A stretch of DNA of 64,000 nucleotides from Tillus elongatus. Taxonomy: Eukaryota; Arthropoda; Insecta; Coleoptera; Cleridae. The number at the start of each line of letters is the position of its first letter. Position 1 is the first letter of the stretch. The DNA lies in assembly GCA_964006375.1 (NCBI GenBank), contig OZ023262.1, forward strand, positions 88,544,154 to 88,608,153, in the 5' to 3' direction. The translations under genes were made by a program, and so were the position numbers. Under the pieces are notes generated by a model. The model saw only the letters and a program-made list of their open reading frames with translations. It made no database searches and was not told the DNA's origin. Positions 23,569-34,471 of this stretch are shown here, piece after piece.

Positions 23569-24001
23569 TACTCTGCGTTATTATTTTTGTGTTTTTTTTT
23601 TGGGCGATTCCACTTTTTGCTTCAGCAATTAATTTAAACATGGTGTATTAGAGCATATTCGTTATTAATATTGTGTATATTTAATGTACACACCATAATT
23701 GAGACGCTAAATTTATACAATTTGGCTGTTTTACACTGTAAAGACAAAACAGATAAATGTAACTATGAAAATGATCAGGCCTGCGTAAACAATGTTAACA
23801 ACTGATGTAATTGAATATACAAGTTTGTACTCCTGTAGCTACGTTTCAGTGAATTGCTGAACAATGGGACAGTTAAACATTGTGGTTACGCAGGTGATTG
23901 AGTTGGACTGTGAAATTGAATTAAGGCAATGTAACGCTTGAAGTTTATCACGATTATCCTAACAATCCTACATACAATATAATTACGAATCGTATAAAGC
24001 A
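23569..24001. other. Unannotated, possibly Penelope flank
   Basis: Follows the hammerhead motif; no ORF. May be non-coding Penelope terminal sequence, which I cannot confirm. Confidence 0.35.
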
Positions 24002-24335
24002 GCAGTTTTCAAAGTGTGGGGCGCCCCCCCCCCCTAGGTGAGCGTGATAAAACTTAATGGGGGGCGCAAGCATGTTAAGAGCAAATACGTTATTAAAAAA
24101 GTATTTGTTTTACTGAAAGAAAAGCGAGATAACAGATACTTTTTCTATGGTTTTACAAAGAAAATTCTTTTGCCTGGCGATGCTGTAAATAATAAAACCG
24201 GTTGCAGAGAAGAGAACATTTTTTCAGTCATAGAAAAAACATATATGTCTGTGCCAACTATTAAAATTGAACTGAAAGTCTTAAAAGTCCTTATTCCCTC
24301 ACTAGTAATTTTGTTCAACACACAATCGCCATAAA
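24002..24335 (+). repeat. Possible hAT-type transposon end
   Basis: CAGCAGTTTTCAAAGTGTGG followed by a C-rich run and a G-rich GGGGGGCGCAAGC resembles the 5' end of some hAT elements (CAGNGNTTTTCAAA). A 98-codon frame follows with no hAT motif. No opposite terminus found. Confidence 0.25.
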
Positions 24336-24339
24336 AATT

Positions 24340-24485
24340 ATTGGGATTACATAATCTGATCAGATAAGGTCAAAATTGACTTAAAGACAAAAAAATTAGT
24401 CACTACGGAGATTTGAACACACGTCACCCAAAGTTATTTTGCTAACGAGTGAATCGTCTAAACCTCGCGCCCATCGAAGCATGCA
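24340..24485 (-). repeat. tRNA-derived SINE, diverged
   Basis: On the minus strand a tRNA-like head (from CGAGGTTTAGACGATTCAC to a weak B-box, GTTCAAATCTCC) is followed by a body resembling the one at 9072-9500 (GTCACTA...GATAAGGTCAAAA). Confidence 0.45.
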
Positions 24486-24540
24486 AAATAAAGTATACTC
24501 AGATGTTCATAACCCATAATGCTCTTTGGATATGCATTTG

Positions 24541-24627
24541 TTATTACAAAAAAAAAATGATCTAAAACAGATGTTACATACTTGTAACGTCTGTTTTAGA
24601 ACAATTTTTTGTTAATATTGTAATAAG
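24541..24627. repeat. Near-perfect hairpin
   Basis: TCTAAAACAGATGTTAC (24561-24577), loop ATACTT, GTAACGTCTGTTTTAGA (24584-24600): 17 paired positions, one of them a G-U wobble in RNA. Flanks TTATTACAA and TTGTAATAA extend the inverted repeat with bulges. Confidence 0.75.
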
Positions 24628-24720
24628 TACACTTGGAGAATACCCAAATCACCACAACACATATTTCAGAGACCTTACGATCGTTTCGTTGACAATGTCA
24701 ACATCTTTAGAGGAAGAAAA
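24628..24720 (-). repeat. Penelope-like terminal segment with degenerate hammerhead
   Basis: The minus strand reads TTGACATTGTCAA (stem II), GAAA, palindromic stem III CGATCG, then GTAAGGTCTCTGAAATATG and a tail TTGGGTATTCTCCAAGTGTAC. The CTGATGA core is decayed to CTAAAGATG. The same segment recurs on the plus strand at 45050-45135. Confidence 0.55.
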
Positions 24721-25389
24721 TTCACATAGTGTAATATTGTAATAAAATGAGAACATTTGAAATCTAAATGTAGGGAGCTTCTATTATAGATTTCTTGCAG
24801 TGTTTACCATTCAAAAATCCTGAGGAGGCTCCGGATATGACAAACAGCATTCACACACAAGTACCTACTGGAACAACAAATTCCAGCAGTTTGTGACACC
24901 TGAAATGTGAGCCTTTCAGCAGGTCATATTGTCATAGAGGGCACTAAACACAGACTTCAAACAAGGCTGTTTTTAGGCGAAAATATATCCACGGTAACCC
25001 TAGCCATAGCTGCACCAGAAAACATAATACATTTCTTAAAATCTAGCGAACTATATAAACACATATACCTGTAACCGTTGTATTGTATAATTGATTGGTT
25101 CGGGAATACATATATTATTAACGCACCCACATTGTACCTAAAATGTTTTTCTATATAATTTATATATGTCAATGACCTTAGTAGTCGAGACATAATTTTC
25201 TTTCTATAAAATAAAAAAAAACATTCAAAAACCGCATTAATTACAGAATGCTTATTTAAACATTACTAGTTGTTGACGTTTCAAATCTCCACTTGATGGC
25301 AGTGCATTGGATTACATTAGGTATTAACACATCCATTAGGAATCTAAAAGATTTATACATTCTTAATCAACAAGTTAACGGTCTCTTTA
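24721..25389. other. Unannotated region
   Basis: No gene or repeat recognised; a 78-codon minus frame at 24957-25193 has no motif. Confidence 0.45.
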
Positions 25390-26545
25390 GTTATTATTAC
25401 AAGAAGCACAAAAAAATTACAGGCTTGTTCGTGTGGTCGCTAAAAAGCTGTACCACGAAAACTTAATCAGAGAGTCCACAAATAAAAACGGAGCTGTCTG
25501 GAGTGTTATCGGTAGTGGAAAGAAAAACGCCAGAAAAAGAGACAAAATGAAATTGTCGGTGAATGATATCATTTTGAGTGATACACTGAAATGTGCAAAT
25601 GCATCTCTATGCTTTTTGACTCCATTCAGAAATGTATGGACCTGCTGGGTATTCTCAAGTTTTAATACATTTTCCATCTAATAGTTCATCTGTTCTTTGC
25701 TCCTCTAATTGAAGATGTTCTTGATGAAATAGTGGGGTTGAGAGTCAGGTTTTCTTCTGGTGTCGATAGAATCAATTCTGTGCTCCTCAAGCGGTGTGCA
25801 ACTGAGATTTGTATCCCTTTAACCATCTTGGTAAACAATTCCCTTAGCTCTGGATGTTTTTCTTCACAGCCAAAATTATCAAAAGGTATACCACTACATA
25901 AAAATAGTTTTACTTCCGTTTTAGAGAACTATAGACTTCTGTCCAGCACAAGCGCATTTTCAAAGATATATGAGATAGTTGTCTCTAAACAGCTTAAAGT
26001 TTTTCTCATTGGTTTCAATCTTTTTAACAGACATCAGCATGGCTTCAGGAAGCAATAGCGATCATTGAGTTTGTCAGTCTCTTAAGCAAATGCTTGGAGA
26101 ACGGTGAAACATGTCTGGTCCTATTTCTTGACCTTAGCAAGGCTTTTAAACTGGTAAACCATCAGATTTTGATCAATAAACTGAGTAGCTATGTAATTAG
26201 AGGTGTACCGCTGCAGTGGTTTCAGAGTTTCCTTTCTTTTCAACAGCAAGTTGTTGAGCTTGGGGGTGTTCAATCTTCGCCGGTGACATTATCCGGTGGA
26301 ATTCCCAGTCCGTTACTGTCTATTATTTATATAAGTGACATTCCTGGGGATAAACTCGTCATGTACGCTGACGATGCTTCTTTACTTGTACATGTCGCTA
26401 ATCCTTATGAGCTTTCGGCGTCTGCAACGCGTCGAGCTAATCAGCTTGCGCAATATTTTGTAGAAAATGATCGTTTTCTAAATGGTCAAAGATCCATTAT
26501 CATCCGTTTTGATACAAAAAAGTTGAAAGAGATTCTAGCAATATT
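25390..26545 (+). mobile_element. Second-type non-LTR retrotransposon fragment (RT)
   Basis: Plus-strand frames carry a linker (VAKKLYHENLIRESTNKNGA), then VDRINSVLLKRCATEI, then LVLFLDLSKAFKLVNHQILI (motif A), GGIPSPLLSIIYISDIPG (motif B) and VMYADDASLLVH (motif C). Frame breaks lie between 25680 and 25732 and at 26058-26094. It is distinct from the Jockey-like family at 2712 and closer in style to the CR1/Jockey element at 12037. Both ends are truncated; its 3' side abuts another LINE at 26558. Confidence 0.75.
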
Positions 26546-26594
26546 TTCTTTAATATATATTTCGACAAACACACCACGAGGGCTAACAGCCTAA
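25732..26594 (+). pseudogene. LINE reverse transcriptase fragment
   Basis: Two frames, 25732-26058 and 26094-26594, together cover fingers and palm. Motif A Asp (FLDLSKAF) and motif C YADD are retained. In motif B the usual PQGS reads IPSP, a substitution likely to damage activity. A stop at 26056-26058 separates the halves. The last ~50 bases of the second frame run into the neighbouring LINE. Confidence 0.7.
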
Positions 26595-27312
26595 ATACGA
26601 TAGTACCGCTGGTGTCGACAAGGAGGAAAGAGGAAACTTGTTAATTCTGGATTTGAACGTTTGGAAGTTCGAAGGAGAAGGAAAAACATGTGCTGGCAAG
26701 GAATTCTACAACTTGGAAGTCCTCGGGAGAAAAAATCGGGCATAACAAGATGTTGTTTGTCTGGTGACCTGTACAGTAAAAGGGTTAATTCGCTCTGTTC
26801 CCCTGGTAGATCTGTTGGGTGCAGCAGGTGGATGAACTATGGAAGAAAGCTCCTCTCGGCAGTGCCCGTGTAGATATATATATAACAGAGAGAGAGAGAG
26901 GTCACCAGCGGCGCGTCGTTGGCCAAGGGATGGCAGCCTTTGGGTGAGGGTAGGGTCACCGATGAGACGTAGAGCTCTCTTATGAATGGAGTCGAGGAAG
27001 GCGTGTGTAGAAGCGGCAGTGTCACCCCAGATGTGGGAGCAGTATTCGAGGTTTGGGCTCATTAGTGAAGTATATAAGGTATAGAGATTAGCTTGTGAAA
27101 AGTATGTGCGAGCCCGGAAGAGGAAACCTAATTTCTTAGCAGCCGCTTCTGCAATTTATGCGACATGTTGGTGCCAATTGAGATTTAGATCCACAGAAAT
27201 GCCAACAAGTAAAGAGGACTTATTACTTTGAATAACTTGGTTGTTCATTGTGATGAATCTAGGGCTGGTGTATCTCTTATGACATAGAAAGCAAGACTGG
27301 AATTTGGTTTAA
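26558..27312 (-). mobile_element. 5'-truncated Jockey-like LINE copy
   Basis: The minus strand repeats the 3' quarter of the element at 2712-5620: about 27312-27250 encodes CFLSHKR..., followed by MSPNLEYCSHIWGDTAASTH (26706-27062 frame) and the 3' UTR with CCTCGTGGTGTGTTTGTCG. One frame break near 26890 lies in a (TCTC)n stretch. It lies head-on against the plus-strand LINE 25390-26545. Confidence 0.8.
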
Positions 27313-27562
27313 GAGCATAAGTGATGGTAAAATGAGAGCTGAACATTTAGAATGCTGGTGGCACTGTTAGTGGCAGAAAGGATGTTCAAAATTATTGAAT
27401 ATTTAACAAAATTAAAAATGTAACAGTATAAAGATTTGGCAGTTCCCTTTAGGCAAGTTAGAAATCAAAATTGTGTTTATTGCAAGCACAAGCATTAAGC
27501 TTATTTGTGAAACACATTGTAACATTATGTACTAATAAATACACAAAAGATACTAAATATGC

Positions 27563-27564
<2 letters not shown>

Positions 27565-27638
<74 letters not shown>

Positions 27639-27720
27639 TCAAACTGACCTCGCATATGTGTTTTAGGGGGCCTAGTTTGTGTTCATTTAAGAAGGTTTTT
27701 TAAAGTTCAATTTAACACTG
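27565..27720 (+). repeat. ACGCA/hairpin family fragment with (TA)n
   Basis: A (TA)n array (27565-27635) followed by AAATTCAAACTGACCTCGCATATG and GGGGGCCTAGTTTG, then the family sequence breaks off. Confidence 0.7.
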
Positions 27721-28491
27721 GCGGTCTCTACAATGGTATTTTTTTTCTACACCCAAGCAAATAATAAGGGTAAATACATGCCCTATATAATTTATCAGGT
27801 ACCTTGCTTTTTTAGATACCTAAAATCAGTTCGTTAGGCACGATTGTTTCAGTTTTTCCAGGACAAATATAAAAAAATTCTGTATATTGTGAAATGTGTA
27901 AGGCCAGTGCCCTTTATTAACACTACGATATCTACATATACTGACTTTCAAAAAAAATGGTGTCATTCCAGGCTTCTGCTATTCGGTGGTAAAGGTGGCC
28001 TAGATTATTTGGTCGTTGCAATATATTGTTGCAGCAGCGACTCATTGTTGTAAAACTCCCAACCAAGCATTTACAAGCGACGGTGTTGTAAAAACTCTGT
28101 ATTTTAGAGCCACAATCTTCAAATGACGACCCTTCCGTGGTGAAGTTGCTCGTTGTTGTCCGGATCTATGACGATGCTTACGGATTTCTTCTTAAGACAA
28201 CAATTCGCCCCTGTTCGAATTTACCTAACTGATTGTAATTGTTCCGTAAGCAGGGCCTATGAATAACGATTTAATGAGTATAGATTAATGGCTACGAAAT
28301 ATTTCTTCAGACTGAAAATATCTGAGATTTAAAGAGATAAATTTGTCATAAAACAAATTTAAAAAGTCTACACTTGTTAAAATTTTTTGTCCACCCTGTT
28401 ATCATCAGAGACAAAACAAAGTAGCATAGAAAATTGCATTGCAATTCGTCGGTTCTTACGAGGTGCTCGAATTTATTGGAAAGTCAATATA
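27721..28491. other. Unannotated region
   Basis: No gene recognised. Confidence 0.45.
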
Positions 28492-31483
28492 CAGGGTGAT
28501 TATTTACGAGTTCCTATTAGACATTTTGGAGAAACTACACTGATTTGGATTCCGAAAATTTGTTGTATGAGGTTTACCAATAGGTCCAATCTATATAAAA
28601 CATTTAGAACATCTCGCTATTTCGGGTTATACCGGAAGTGGACACTAACTCGCTTATTTTAAATGGAATGCCCTATATATTATTACAGATTCGGATACAG
28701 TGGATCTTGACGATTCTCCAAATATACGGTTTTGCTACTTTATACTGAGTTTTTCACGAGATATGGCCATTTTTATTACAAAAATATGTCCCCGTCAACG
28801 CCCTGTATCTTATTAATGGATGCAAATTGGAAGTTCTTTGTTATGCATAATTTTTTTATTATTGTATATTTTAGCTTAGTCTACACAATCTTCCGACAAT
28901 CTGATTGTTGTCTACGGGGTGATTAAAAACGCATATGCGCAGATATCTCATTTTTTTCAAATAGACCAGCCTGTATATTTTAATGCCATTGGCAAGATAA
29001 TTTACTACTCTTCAAATTTTGTTAATCATTACCTATACCCAAACCGTACGGTTTTTGAGATATTCAGCTTCGAAATATGCAAGATGGGTATGTATTATGA
29101 TTCCTGTAGAGTGTCATGGAAAATAGCAAACAGTGACTAAATTTTCAGTTTGACAGTTATGTTTTGAGTTGAGTAATACAACTAAATGAACTTTACTTCT
29201 CTGCACAAAAATTCAGTTTAATCGCAAAAAAAACAATGGCAATATCTGGATACTCAAATCAGGATTTTATCAATCTGCTACTAGTTCACGGAGAATGCCG
29301 CCGGATGTCAGCAAGAACATGTCGTGTATTTGCAGAACGATATCCATATTTACCTCCACCTTCCCATAAAACGATTGATGCCGTTATAAGAAACTTACAA
29401 CAACATGGATCATTTACAACAAAAAATGTCAGCGCAAAACGTAAAGTTCATAATGAAGAGAATGAGGTTAATGTTTTAGCGTTTCTGACTGCATATCATA
29501 ATGCCTCTATAAGAGAATTTATGCGTCACTTGCGACTCATTTTCAACGATTAAAAGAATTTTGAAAGAAAACATAAATGGATACCTTACTGCTACAGCAC
29601 AGTACATGCCCTGGTAAGCACTGATTTGGAAAAAAAGAGTCAACTTTTGTGAATGGCTTATAATGCAGAAAGATGAGGATGAGAATTTTTTGAATAATGT
29701 CATTTGGGTTGATGAGGCGAAATTCACGAATAACGGAATGTTCAATAGACACAACTATCACTACTGGGCTTCCGAAAATCCTCATGTAACTTGGCGAAGA
29801 GTATTTCAAAATAGGTGGTCTTTTAATGTATTCAGTGCAATAAAAGACATGACAGTTCTATTTCAAACTATTTTTCAACAGACTAAGTAAGACTTAGTAA
29901 GAAGTACGGCTTACTCATTTTCTTAAATTCTGATTCCATATTGTGAAATTCAAGGTAACACAACTCACTCGTTATTATTGTGATTTGCTATTATTTACAG
30001 GTGATCGAATTTTATGTGTCCACTTCTCTGACGAGAATCTTACTGGGGACCGTTATTTAGAAATATTGAGGACCGTCATTCAACCACAGTTATCTGGAAT
30101 GTCAGACGAGGAAAGCAATCAGACATGGTACCAGCAAGATGGTGCGTCACCGCACAGTACCAGAGCTGTTAGTGATGCACTGGAACGAATGTTTTCTGGC
30201 AGGTGGATACCAAATAGAGGTCCTTACGTCTGGCCCCCACGTTCTCCGGACTTTTCACCCCTAGACTACTTCATTTGGGATTCATAAAGAATGTAGTGTA
30301 TGGACACCTGGTTACGACTAAGAAAGACATGATCAGACGAGTTCGAGATACTTTTGCGTTGCTGACATCAAACCAGATGGAGCAGGCCATCGCTGAAATA
30401 GTTCAGCGAGCAAATAAGTGTTTGCAACAGCAGGGGGATGTCTTCGAGCATTTATTATAATATGTATACATATAATTTTCTCATATTTCAGTGTTCAATT
30501 GTTTGAATTTGATTTTTAATTTGTTTAGATGTTTAGTTCAGTTAGTTAGTTTGTTTGTTGACGTAACTGGTTCACAGTGTGTTAAGTTTCTAATAACGGC
30601 ATCAACAGTTTCATGGGAAGGTGTAGGCAAATCTACATATGGTTCTGCGAATACACATGTTCTTGGTAACATTCGTCAGAATTCTTCGTTAACTAGTAGC
30701 AGATTAATAAAATCCCAATTGGAGTACATCATATTCTTTTTTGAGATCAAACTGAATTTTTGTGCAGAGAAGTAAAGTTCACTTAGTTGTATTACTCAAC
30801 TCAAAACATAACTGTCAAACTGAAAATTTAGTCACTGTTTGCTATTTTCCATGGCACTCTACAGGACTCATAATACATACCCATCTTGCATATTTCGAAG
30901 CTGAATATCTCAAAAACCGTACGGTTTAGGTATAGGTAATGATTAACAAAATTCGAAGAGTAGTAAATTATTTTGCCAATGGCATTATAATATACAAGGT
31001 GATCCATTTGAAAAAAAATCAGATATCTGCGCATATGCGTTTTTAATCACCCTGTAGACAACAATTAATTTGTCGGAAGATTGTGTGTACTAAGTTAAAA
31101 TATACAATAATGAAAAAAATTATGCATAACAAAGAACTTCCAATTTGCATCCATTAATAAGATACAGGGCGGGCGTTGAAGGGGACATATTTTTGTAATA
31201 AAAACGGCCATATCTCGTGAAAGACTCAGTATAAAGTAGTAAAACCGTATATTGGGAGAATCGTCAAGATCAGCTGTATCCGAATTCTGTAATAATATAC
31301 AGGGCGTTCCATTTAAAATAAGCGAGTTAGTGTCCACTTCCGGTATAACCGGAAGTCGCGTGATGTTCTAAATATTTTAGATGGATTGGACATATTAGTA
31401 CACCTCATACTACAAATTTTCTGGATCCCAATCAGTCTAGTTTCTCCAAAACGTCTAATAGGAACTCGTAAAGAATCAGCCTG
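28492..31483 (+). mobile_element. Mariner-like DD41D element with ~745 bp terminal inverted repeats
   Basis: Starts CAGGGTGATTATTTACGAG and ends at ...AATCAGCCTG, with TA on each side. The left arm (28492 to ~29235) and right arm (~30755-31483) are reverse complements with only scattered differences by eye. Inside each arm the terminal-like CCTGTA/CAGGGTGATT motif recurs several times, about every 100-200 bp. The interior has a broken transposase gene. Unusually long repeats for a mariner. Confidence 0.88.
29236..30460 (+). pseudogene. Mariner-like transposase, DD41D, frameshifted
   Basis: Starts MAISGYSNQDFINLLLVHG with helix-turn-helix segments. A frame shift lies near 29550. First catalytic Asp: VIWVDEAKFTNNG. 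Second: WYQQDGASPH. Third: SPDFSPLDYFIW, 41 residues after the second. Between NVFSAI and GDRILCVHF about 155 bp of extra sequence (29845-30000) ends in TTTACAG/G, like an intron or small insertion. A one-base shift near 30280 precedes the C-terminal DVFEHLL. All three Asp codons survive, but the frame is broken at least three times. Confidence 0.82.
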
Positions 31484-31984
31484 TATGTATACCATACTTT
31501 AAGCTAATAGAACTTATTTGATAATATAGCAAAATCAGGACTGATTTTATTCCACCGCAGGTGTACTGCACGTTTATAAAATAAGCTAATAGACCCTTTA
31601 TTATTTATTCGTACCAGAAGTAATGTGTGGTTATATTGCTGTTAATATATGAATAACATAATTATGTTACCTTTTGTATGCCTGAATTCTCTTGTGTACT
31701 ATACGTGAATGATGGATGTAGAACAAACATTTATAATTAGATCCGTGAATCATTACGGTGAGTAGTAATTAATTATTGTTTATATTCATTATTCACAGCA
31801 GCAGTTACACGTATATTATAAATTTTGCCGAACTGAGCCGCATTAAGCCAGCAGCGGTGGTGCATTTATTTGTTATGCAGCTGCTTAGCTTCTCAAAACA
31901 AAGAACATTTACACACAAAAAAAGAAATGAACTAATTATACAGGGAATATATCATTTAGCATAGTATACATGCACAATAGGTTG
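31484..31984. other. Spacer without a recognised gene
   Basis: Nothing recognised. Confidence 0.45.
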
Positions 31985-32200
31985 TTCCCAAAAAGTCTGG
32001 ACGCAGCAAGTCCGTTATGGTAGTGAATTTTCCTTAAAATGTTTTTAATGGCAAATATAAATTTTTCAAATAGAACGCATGGAATATGGTATAACCTACA
32101 TATAGTAGAAACAGTGTACCTTTGTACCTTATTTCCTCAAAATAACTTTATTGTTTGAAATCAAAATCGAATTATAAATACAAAAGTTACAGGGGTGTTT
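31985..32200 (+). repeat. ACGCA/hairpin family, 5' fragment
   Basis: Begins GTCTGGACGCAGCAAGTCCG and shares GTATAACCTACATATAGTAG and CAAAATAACTTTATTG with 6061-6375; the rest is missing. Confidence 0.65.
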
Positions 32201-32761
32201 CAATCTGAAATGGGCCACACTTGCGTTTATTTAACCTTTTGTGTTTATTCTGACGTCCACAATCACCTTGTGGCGTATGTTCCATATACATTGCAAAATT
32301 TTTACCACATATGGCAATCTATGTGTGAATGTCGTGTACCAAATTTAGTTCGTTTATCTAAATTTTGTCACAAAATATAAAAAATAATCTTTTTTTTATC
32401 TTTCAACACCCTGTATCTGGGAAGCAACAGTGTTTCGGACATATATTTATAGCACCATTTTTGATTATTTTGAGATCCCAGTCACTCCACGACGTGGAGT
32501 TATGTTATGAAACAGCCTTTGTATACAGTGTGGAACAGCCAAATGGAATAAATTCGATAACGGATAAATGAGGACGTGTTGGGAAAAACGCTTGGACACG
32601 TCGATTTGTATTTTTAACTGCGCATCTTCTTCAAGAAAAAAAATATATATAGGGTGCGTCATGTGACAGTGGCCAATACCAACTTTCTTATTTTAAATAC
32701 AAGCCCCTGTATATTATTAATTTTTTGGATTCTTCAGAAAATTCTAGACATAATTCATGTA

Positions 32762-32947
32762 TGTGTGTGTGTGTGTGTTTGGTTTACTGGCTGTGGCTTT
32801 GATCAGCCATTAGCACATTATGACCCACCTCTGCTACCCTATCCTAAAGTCGTTAGATCACCTTTACACTTTTCTTTTTGTATATATACATACTTAAATT
32901 TATTCTATGCTATTATTCTAAATACAAGTATTCATCCTTGATTATAT

Positions 32948-33021
<74 letters not shown>

Positions 33022-33208
33022 CAATCTTTTATTTCTCTTAGGACTTTTTTTTTTATTTCTATCTTTTTTGGCTTTTTTTTTATGTTGCAATCTTTTATTT
33101 CTTTTTTTTTGCAATCTTTTATTTCCCTTAGGACTTTTTTTTTTTTTTTTTTTATTTCTCTCTTTTTTGCCTTTTTTTTATGTTGCAATCTTTTATTTCT
33201 TTTTTTTT
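32762..33208 (-). mobile_element. SINE-like insertion with 13 bp target duplication
   Basis: CATAATTCATGTA flanks both sides (32749-32761 and 33209-33221), a clear target-site duplication. On the minus strand the insert has an A-rich 5' part built from two ~90 bp tandem units, a ~70 bp poly(A), then a body with GTGCTAATGGCTGATC and GCCACAGCCAG and a (CA)n tail. The last motif is shared with the SINE at 63265-63444. Confidence 0.75.
32951..33206. repeat. Poly(T) and T-rich tandem repeat
   Basis: A pure T run of about 70 bp, then two ~90 bp units with CAATCTTTTATTTC and TTAGGAC motifs. The lysine-rich ORFs on the minus strand are artefacts of this. Confidence 0.95.
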
Positions 33209-33382
33209 CATAATTCATGTACAATGTCCTATACCTATCTTCAACTGTTTCGGAAATATTAAGTATTTTCAGATTTATTACAAAAATTAACATTGAAAAT
33301 AAAAAATTATTTTATTTCACAAATTCTAATAAGAAATACTGATTATTTCTTAATAATTTAAAAAAACAAAAAAAAATTAATG

Positions 33383-34471
33383 TCAATGTAGTAAATGTTC
33401 AAAATGCTCGCCACGAACATCTTGGCAACATGCTAATCTGGTATAGAAATGTCTTCTAACATTACTCAACATCTCAGGCGTGACTGATCTAATCGCAAGC
33501 GTGATTCGTCTTTTTAAGTCATCTAAGTTGAGGGGCTTAGTTTTGTATACAATACTTTTGACATATCCCCACAAAAAGTAGTCTAATAGCGACAGATCAG
33601 GAGATCGTGCTGGCCATTCTATCGATCCGCGCCTCCCTATCCACCGATTTGGAAAAATTTGGTTCAGGTACTGCCGGACATTGATTTGGTAATGGGGCGG
33701 TGCTCCATCTTGCTGAAACCATATTTTATTGGCAGGAACTTGTGGGTTTGCTGGATCTGGATATAAGTTTGTCAAAGTTGGCACGACATTATTTTGGAGC
33801 AGTTCTAAATATTTATACCTATTCAAGTTGCCATCAATGAAAAAGGGACCTACGATATGATTTCCAACAATTCCTGCCCAAACATTAACTTTTTCAGGAT
33901 ATTGCGTATGTTCCTCTCTCATCCAATGAGGATTCTCATTAGACCAATAGCGGCAATTTTGACGATTAACATGACCGTGAAGTGTAAATGTGCTCTCATC
34001 AGAAAACAAAACATCTTCTAATTGGATCACATTGTTATCTAACATTGCCATCATTTGTTCACAAAAATACGTTCTCCTATCGAAATCGTCCTCCATGAGC
34101 TCCTGAGTTGGTATCATTTTATAGGGATGCATTTTACTTTCCTTTGATGTTCGAAAAATTTCTGTGTGGCTAACGTTGAATAGTTGGGCTGCTTGTCGAC
34201 CAGAAGTATGTGGGTTTTCTTGAAACTCAAGCGTAATATCCAATTTCGTATCATCACTTACTGCATTGGCAGCAACTTTTTTTATCTGTCTCACATGACC
34301 AAGCTCGCGAAACTGCTTTTCTATTTTGCTAATTGTTCCTTGGGATACAGGCGGCAAATTTGGAAATTTTTCGTGAAATAAGCGAGACACTTCCATCTGT
34401 GTCCGTGTGTTATCTCCATAACCAATCATTTGTAGAATGGTTATTTTGTGCATTTCTGTTAAATGAACCAT
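33383..34471 (-). CDS. Mariner-like transposase, DD41D, uninterrupted
   Basis: A 362-residue transposase, a usual length for mariners, that would bind the element's terminal repeats and catalyse cut-and-paste transposition into TA. N-terminal helix-turn-helix region: residues 8-60 (ITILQMIGYGDNTRTQMEV ... TISKIEKQFRELG). Catalytic residues: Asp158 (LFSDESTF), Asp255 (WFQQDGAPPH), Asp297 (SLLDYFLWG); 41 residues lie between the second and third, matching the rosa-type DD41D group. Start chosen at the only ATG consistent with family N-termini; ends EHFEHLLH. Whether it is expressed is unknown. Confidence 0.88.
   Translation of the reverse strand: MVHLTEMHKITILQMIGYGDNTRTQMEVSRLFHEKFPNLPPVSQGTISKIEKQFRELGHVRQIKKVAANAVSDDTKLDITLEFQENPHTSGRQAAQLFNVSHTEIFRTSKESKMHPYKMIPTQELMEDDFDRRTYFCEQMMAMLDNNVIQLEDVLFSDESTFTLHGHVNRQNCRYWSNENPHWMREEHTQYPEKVNVWAGIVGNHIVGPFFIDGNLNRYKYLELLQNNVVPTLTNLYPDPANPQVPANKIWFQQDGAPPHYQINVRQYLNQIFPNRWIGRRGSIEWPARSPDLSLLDYFLWGYVKSIVYKTKPLNLDDLKRRITLAIRSVTPEMLSNVRRHFYTRLACCQDVRGEHFEHLLH

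Noticed and set aside
32932..33293. Lysine-rich ORFs
   Set aside because: They arise from the poly(T) tract and T-rich tandem units read on the minus strand.
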